Assembly: GCA_008508345.1 (NCBI GenBank)
Contig: QNGE01001217.1
Span: forward strand, 42,381-106,380
DNA: 64,000 bases
From: Paragonimus westermani
Lineage: Eukaryota; Platyhelminthes; Trematoda; Plagiorchiida; Troglotrematidae
Direction of reading: 5' to 3'
Below are positions 61,105 to 64,000 of this stretch, piece after piece. Both the position numbers and the translations under genes were made by a program. Below the pieces are notes generated by a model, which was not told the DNA's origin, did no database searches, and saw only the letters and a list, made by a program, of their open reading frames with translations. Each line of letters begins with the position of its first letter. Positions within the stretch are counted from its first letter, which is position 1.

Positions 61105-63659
61105 CTGAATTGTACCAGAAACAACGGAAGAGAGGGAGAAAACGAAAATACCTATATGGATTACGAACATCAATTGCATACGGAAACACGGTGCGCAAAT
61201 CATGACGGAGCTTATTAACAGTGAAAGTTAACAGGAGTTGTAAGGCAGGTGCCAGAATTTGTGACATGTTGTCGTGTATGTGTGCGTACGACGGTAGTGG
61301 ACAGATAGTCATGTCGGTTGTAAAACCGGTTTTATAACTCCAGTGTTTCTCCACTACCTCGCTTCGCGTAAACAATTGTTTTGGCAGGTGAAGCAGGGTG
61401 AATTACTTGGTGATGTTGATATTCTATGCAACGTTGTAAATTAACCTTTTAGTGTGTGTGACCTGGGCAAGAAGCATCTGGCCTCCATTAAATAAGTTGT
61501 ATTGGCTATATCCAAGAAACGCATAACTGAGACGGTGACTTCTGGTTAATTAACCACTCGAAATGTTGAAGGGTTAACAAGAATCGATTTGCGTGTAGCA
61601 ATTCGCCGCGGGAAATTGGTGAACTAACCAGGTGGAAAATCAACAGCAATCGACTTCAGATCCAAACAAGGAGGAAACGGACCGTGAAGGAGTATCGATT
61701 TATCAATGGAAATCAAGAGCAATTTGCATTGACAGTTCGCTCTACACGTACTTGTCGCCATGCCTAGTGTTGACAAGAGAACCACGATGAACCGTACTTG
61801 ATCAAAACAACGTAGTGTTGTCAATTCAAGTCTCACGTGTATCTTCATTGACGGAAAGATGAAAAAGTTGACGTCATGTGAAAACTTAACAGTAACATAT
61901 TAGACGCGTGGGGACGACTAAATGGGATGGAACATATGGTCCACATGTAGTTTGATCATATCGTTAGCATAACGAAGGTAAATCCTACCGAATGTGTGTA
62001 AAACGAAAGAACTATCCGGATAGCCCACGTAAGTGTAGAGGCCGGAAAAAGAAGTGAAGCCGAAGTGAGTCTTCGAGTGTGCGCGAATCCGTTTAGCTGA
62101 GAACCGAACTGAAAGTAACGTATGCATAAATTAGCAGAAAATTTTACCAGCCAGTAAACATAAGCCTGACAGGCAGTGAACACGAATGAGCAATCGGTAC
62201 TTCTGGTTACGACAGATTTTCCACTCATTTTCAAACTAGAGCCTCTTTTTCTTCTCACAACTATATGGCTGCTGAGCATCGGTGTCATTCACTGATAATT
62301 CGTTCCTGTCAACGATTACCGACAGAACAAAATTCACAGTTAAACCTATTTACACTCACTCTTCTGGCTGGCCGGTTAGGAAATACGCACCGTTATAGAC
62401 TCGGGTTTCGAGTGTTACAGCATATCGGCAGTGCACAGCTATGTCCGAACAGGAAATTGCACGCCAAATCGGATGAGACAAGTACGTTGGCCACAACTCA
62501 AACGAACTCAACAAGGAAAGCCAAACCATAGCGTCTAAACGTTTCATAACAAATGTAAGAGATTGCCAAATCATCTCCAGACGTGATACAGTAGCCACCT
62601 TGTTGACTAATAAGTAATCGTGCGAATAGCTCTAAACCGTCAAGTGGAAATCCCCAATTCCGTTGAGCTCCCAGAGTGATCTTTAAAATGTAAACTTCCG
62701 ACTATTGATGAATAGTCGGAGATTTTGAGTGCCACAGACGAACAAGACTCACAGTATTTCAGCTGTTTCACTTTGAAGACCCAGTCTTGGTCTTTATTTC
62801 CTGAGTAGATTGGTTGAAAAGTTCATCTGAATGCGAACTATGTGATTAGATATGAGTGTTGTCTCGGATGAAAGAATACACAATAAAAAGAACGGCGTAG
62901 ACCAGAAGAACAACGATCGATATATTGCTGTTTCCACCCGGCAGCCCGTGGACCACAGGTACGTCCTCAGTGTGCTGTTTAGAAACTAATCTAATCGATA
63001 TCGGTTAAAAATAGTGCTGAGGAGAGATCCATAGCCTGAGGCTGTCAAATGTAACCGGAAACCCCTCGCCGCACTACTACGAGAGTAAGCTGTGGATAAC
63101 GATGTTAGAAAAGAGGGCCTAACTAGTTCAAAGACTGTCAAGAGAACACGGACACAATACAAGATAAGATGATACAGCAAACTTCCATGGCGGCGTAACT
63201 CAAAGTGTATTGCCACTGCAAATATGTTGATAGTCAGGTCAGATGGTGATCTAAAGATGTGACAACGGGAGCTTCTACAAGAAGCAGTATTTGAGTAACG
63301 AATGAAATCGGTTGCTAACTAGGCGTTAATTGAGTCCTCCTGATACCTGCGTTGTTCAGCCCATCCTGAGATGAGCTCACGCAATTGAGGACTTGCAGTC
63401 ATATGTATGTGCACGAATTGTATCCTGGTACTTAACTGTGGAATGTTCAGGCTCCTCACACAAAAATCATGACCCGTCATCAGCAGCTGTGGAGATGTAC
63501 AGAAAAGTTGCTAAGTATACCGCATAACCTTATTTCATTGATTCCTCGTCAAATGATCTAAGTGCCGTTCAACGTGCAGAAAGTGTGCTGATCAAATAAA
63601 AGTGAACATGGAGGGAGACAAAAAATGGACAATCAGAATTCATCAAGGATGAATCAGGT
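61105..63659. other. Stretch upstream of the visible exons; no gene recognised
   Basis: Upstream exons and the promoter of the minus-strand gene should lie here or beyond the window, but I cannot identify a first exon. An open frame continues upstream of the 371-nt exon to 61375, but the strong splice acceptor at 61105-61106 argues that most of it is intron. No other element is supported. Confidence 0.35.
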
Positions 63660-63697
63660 GAGGTGATCTCGTATGCATCATCATCATCACAGCAATA

Positions 63698-63729
<32 letters not shown>

Positions 63730-64000
63730 CAGCCATGAGCCTGACCAAAAGGTACTGCGGCTCGGGCCGCCGCTCACCTCAACAGTGACGTGGAATATCC
63801 TAGAAGGAAACGTTACTAAGAAGGTCAACAAAGATTAAAGAAGACTAAATGGAAGAACTAGAAATAGTATGGATACAGGTACGCCACTGACTGCGACACA
63901 CCGCCATCTCGGATAGCGTCTCTAACCAGCGGTTTCAGTGATCACGAGGACCCCATCCAGGCAGGCGATGCCTGCCCACTTTGCTCAATGGAGCAGTCAA
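63660..64000 (-). mobile_element. 3' end of a non-LTR retrotransposon with (TGA)n tail
   Basis: On the minus strand, from the window edge, the translation reads LSKVGRHRLPGWGPRDH, then a stop, then NRWLETLSEMAVCRSQWRTC, ending at a TAG at 63845-63847. The W-G-P-R-D followed by W-L-x-x-L-x-x-M-A-x-x-R-x-Q-W-R-x-C pattern is the usual C-terminus of fluke non-LTR ORF2 proteins. About 120 nt of G+C-rich 3' untranslated sequence follows, then TGA-type repeats at 63726-63698 and 63688-63676, a typical 3' tail for this element class. The element is broken by the internal stop; its 5' part lies outside the window. Confidence 0.8.
63676..63726. repeat. (CAT)n / (TGA)n microsatellite
   Basis: Two CAT runs are separated by a nine-base interruption: 63676-63688 and 63698-63726, the second about 9.7 units. 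They appear to form the simple-repeat tail of the minus-strand non-LTR element. Confidence 0.9.

Noticed and set aside
61918..62127. YANDMI in a minus-strand frame, resembling reverse transcriptase motif C
   Set aside because: The surrounding residues do not fit motifs B or D, and the Asp-Asp pair is not present.
1..64000. CRISPR arrays, bacterial operons, rRNA genes, intact tRNA genes
   Set aside because: No regularly spaced repeats, no operon-like gene clusters, no rRNA sequence, and no tRNA with a complete acceptor stem were found.

Overview
This window looks like intron-rich, repeat-laden animal DNA, most likely from a parasitic flatworm and probably a digenean fluke. I infer this from the decayed retrotransposon sequences, which resemble those familiar from fluke genomes, from the intron/exon structure of the one gene I can support, and from the absence of any prokaryotic gene organisation. 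The species call is an inference. Base composition is AT-rich (about 40% G+C where I counted), and most of the 64 kb has no recognisable coding content.

Layout. Bases 1-9310 are non-coding apart from simple repeats, including a 39-nt alternating purine/pyrimidine run. At 9311-11317 two 330-bp arms lie in inverted orientation and share a perfectly identical 304-bp core; an old tRNA-like element (copy C) sits between them. A decayed non-LTR reverse transcriptase lies at 12085-13350 (+). The next 20 kb is essentially featureless except for a compact inverted-repeat element with a tRNA-like core at 21183-21514 (copy B). Remnants of Ty3/gypsy polyproteins occur at 32400-32690 (integrase C-terminal part, +) and 53475-53707 (RNase H part, +). 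A separate tRNA-like SINE candidate with a 12-bp direct repeat on each side is at 35091-35233. Copies D (39662-40070) and A (48957-49497) complete the inverted-repeat family. At 41369-44285 (-) is a nearly complete but broken non-LTR retrotransposon with endonuclease, reverse transcriptase and C-terminal regions; a second fragment of its family follows at 44880-45010. At the right edge (63660-64000, -) is the 3' end of another non-LTR element with a TGA-repeat tail.

The only host gene I can support is on the minus strand at 55913-61104. It has four predicted exons whose splice phases agree at every junction, and it encodes a coiled-coil, glutamine/proline/serine-rich protein of unknown function. 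Its 3.3-kb intron carries a further antisense retroelement remnant with an intact YADD motif.

The most unusual signal is the repeat family A-D. Long imperfect terminal inverted repeats (about 90-105 bp) flank a tRNA-like module with recognisable A and B boxes. In copy B this reduces to little more than hairpin arm, tRNA-like domain, hairpin arm. Ordinary SINEs have no such terminal inverted repeats, and ordinary MITEs have no such core.
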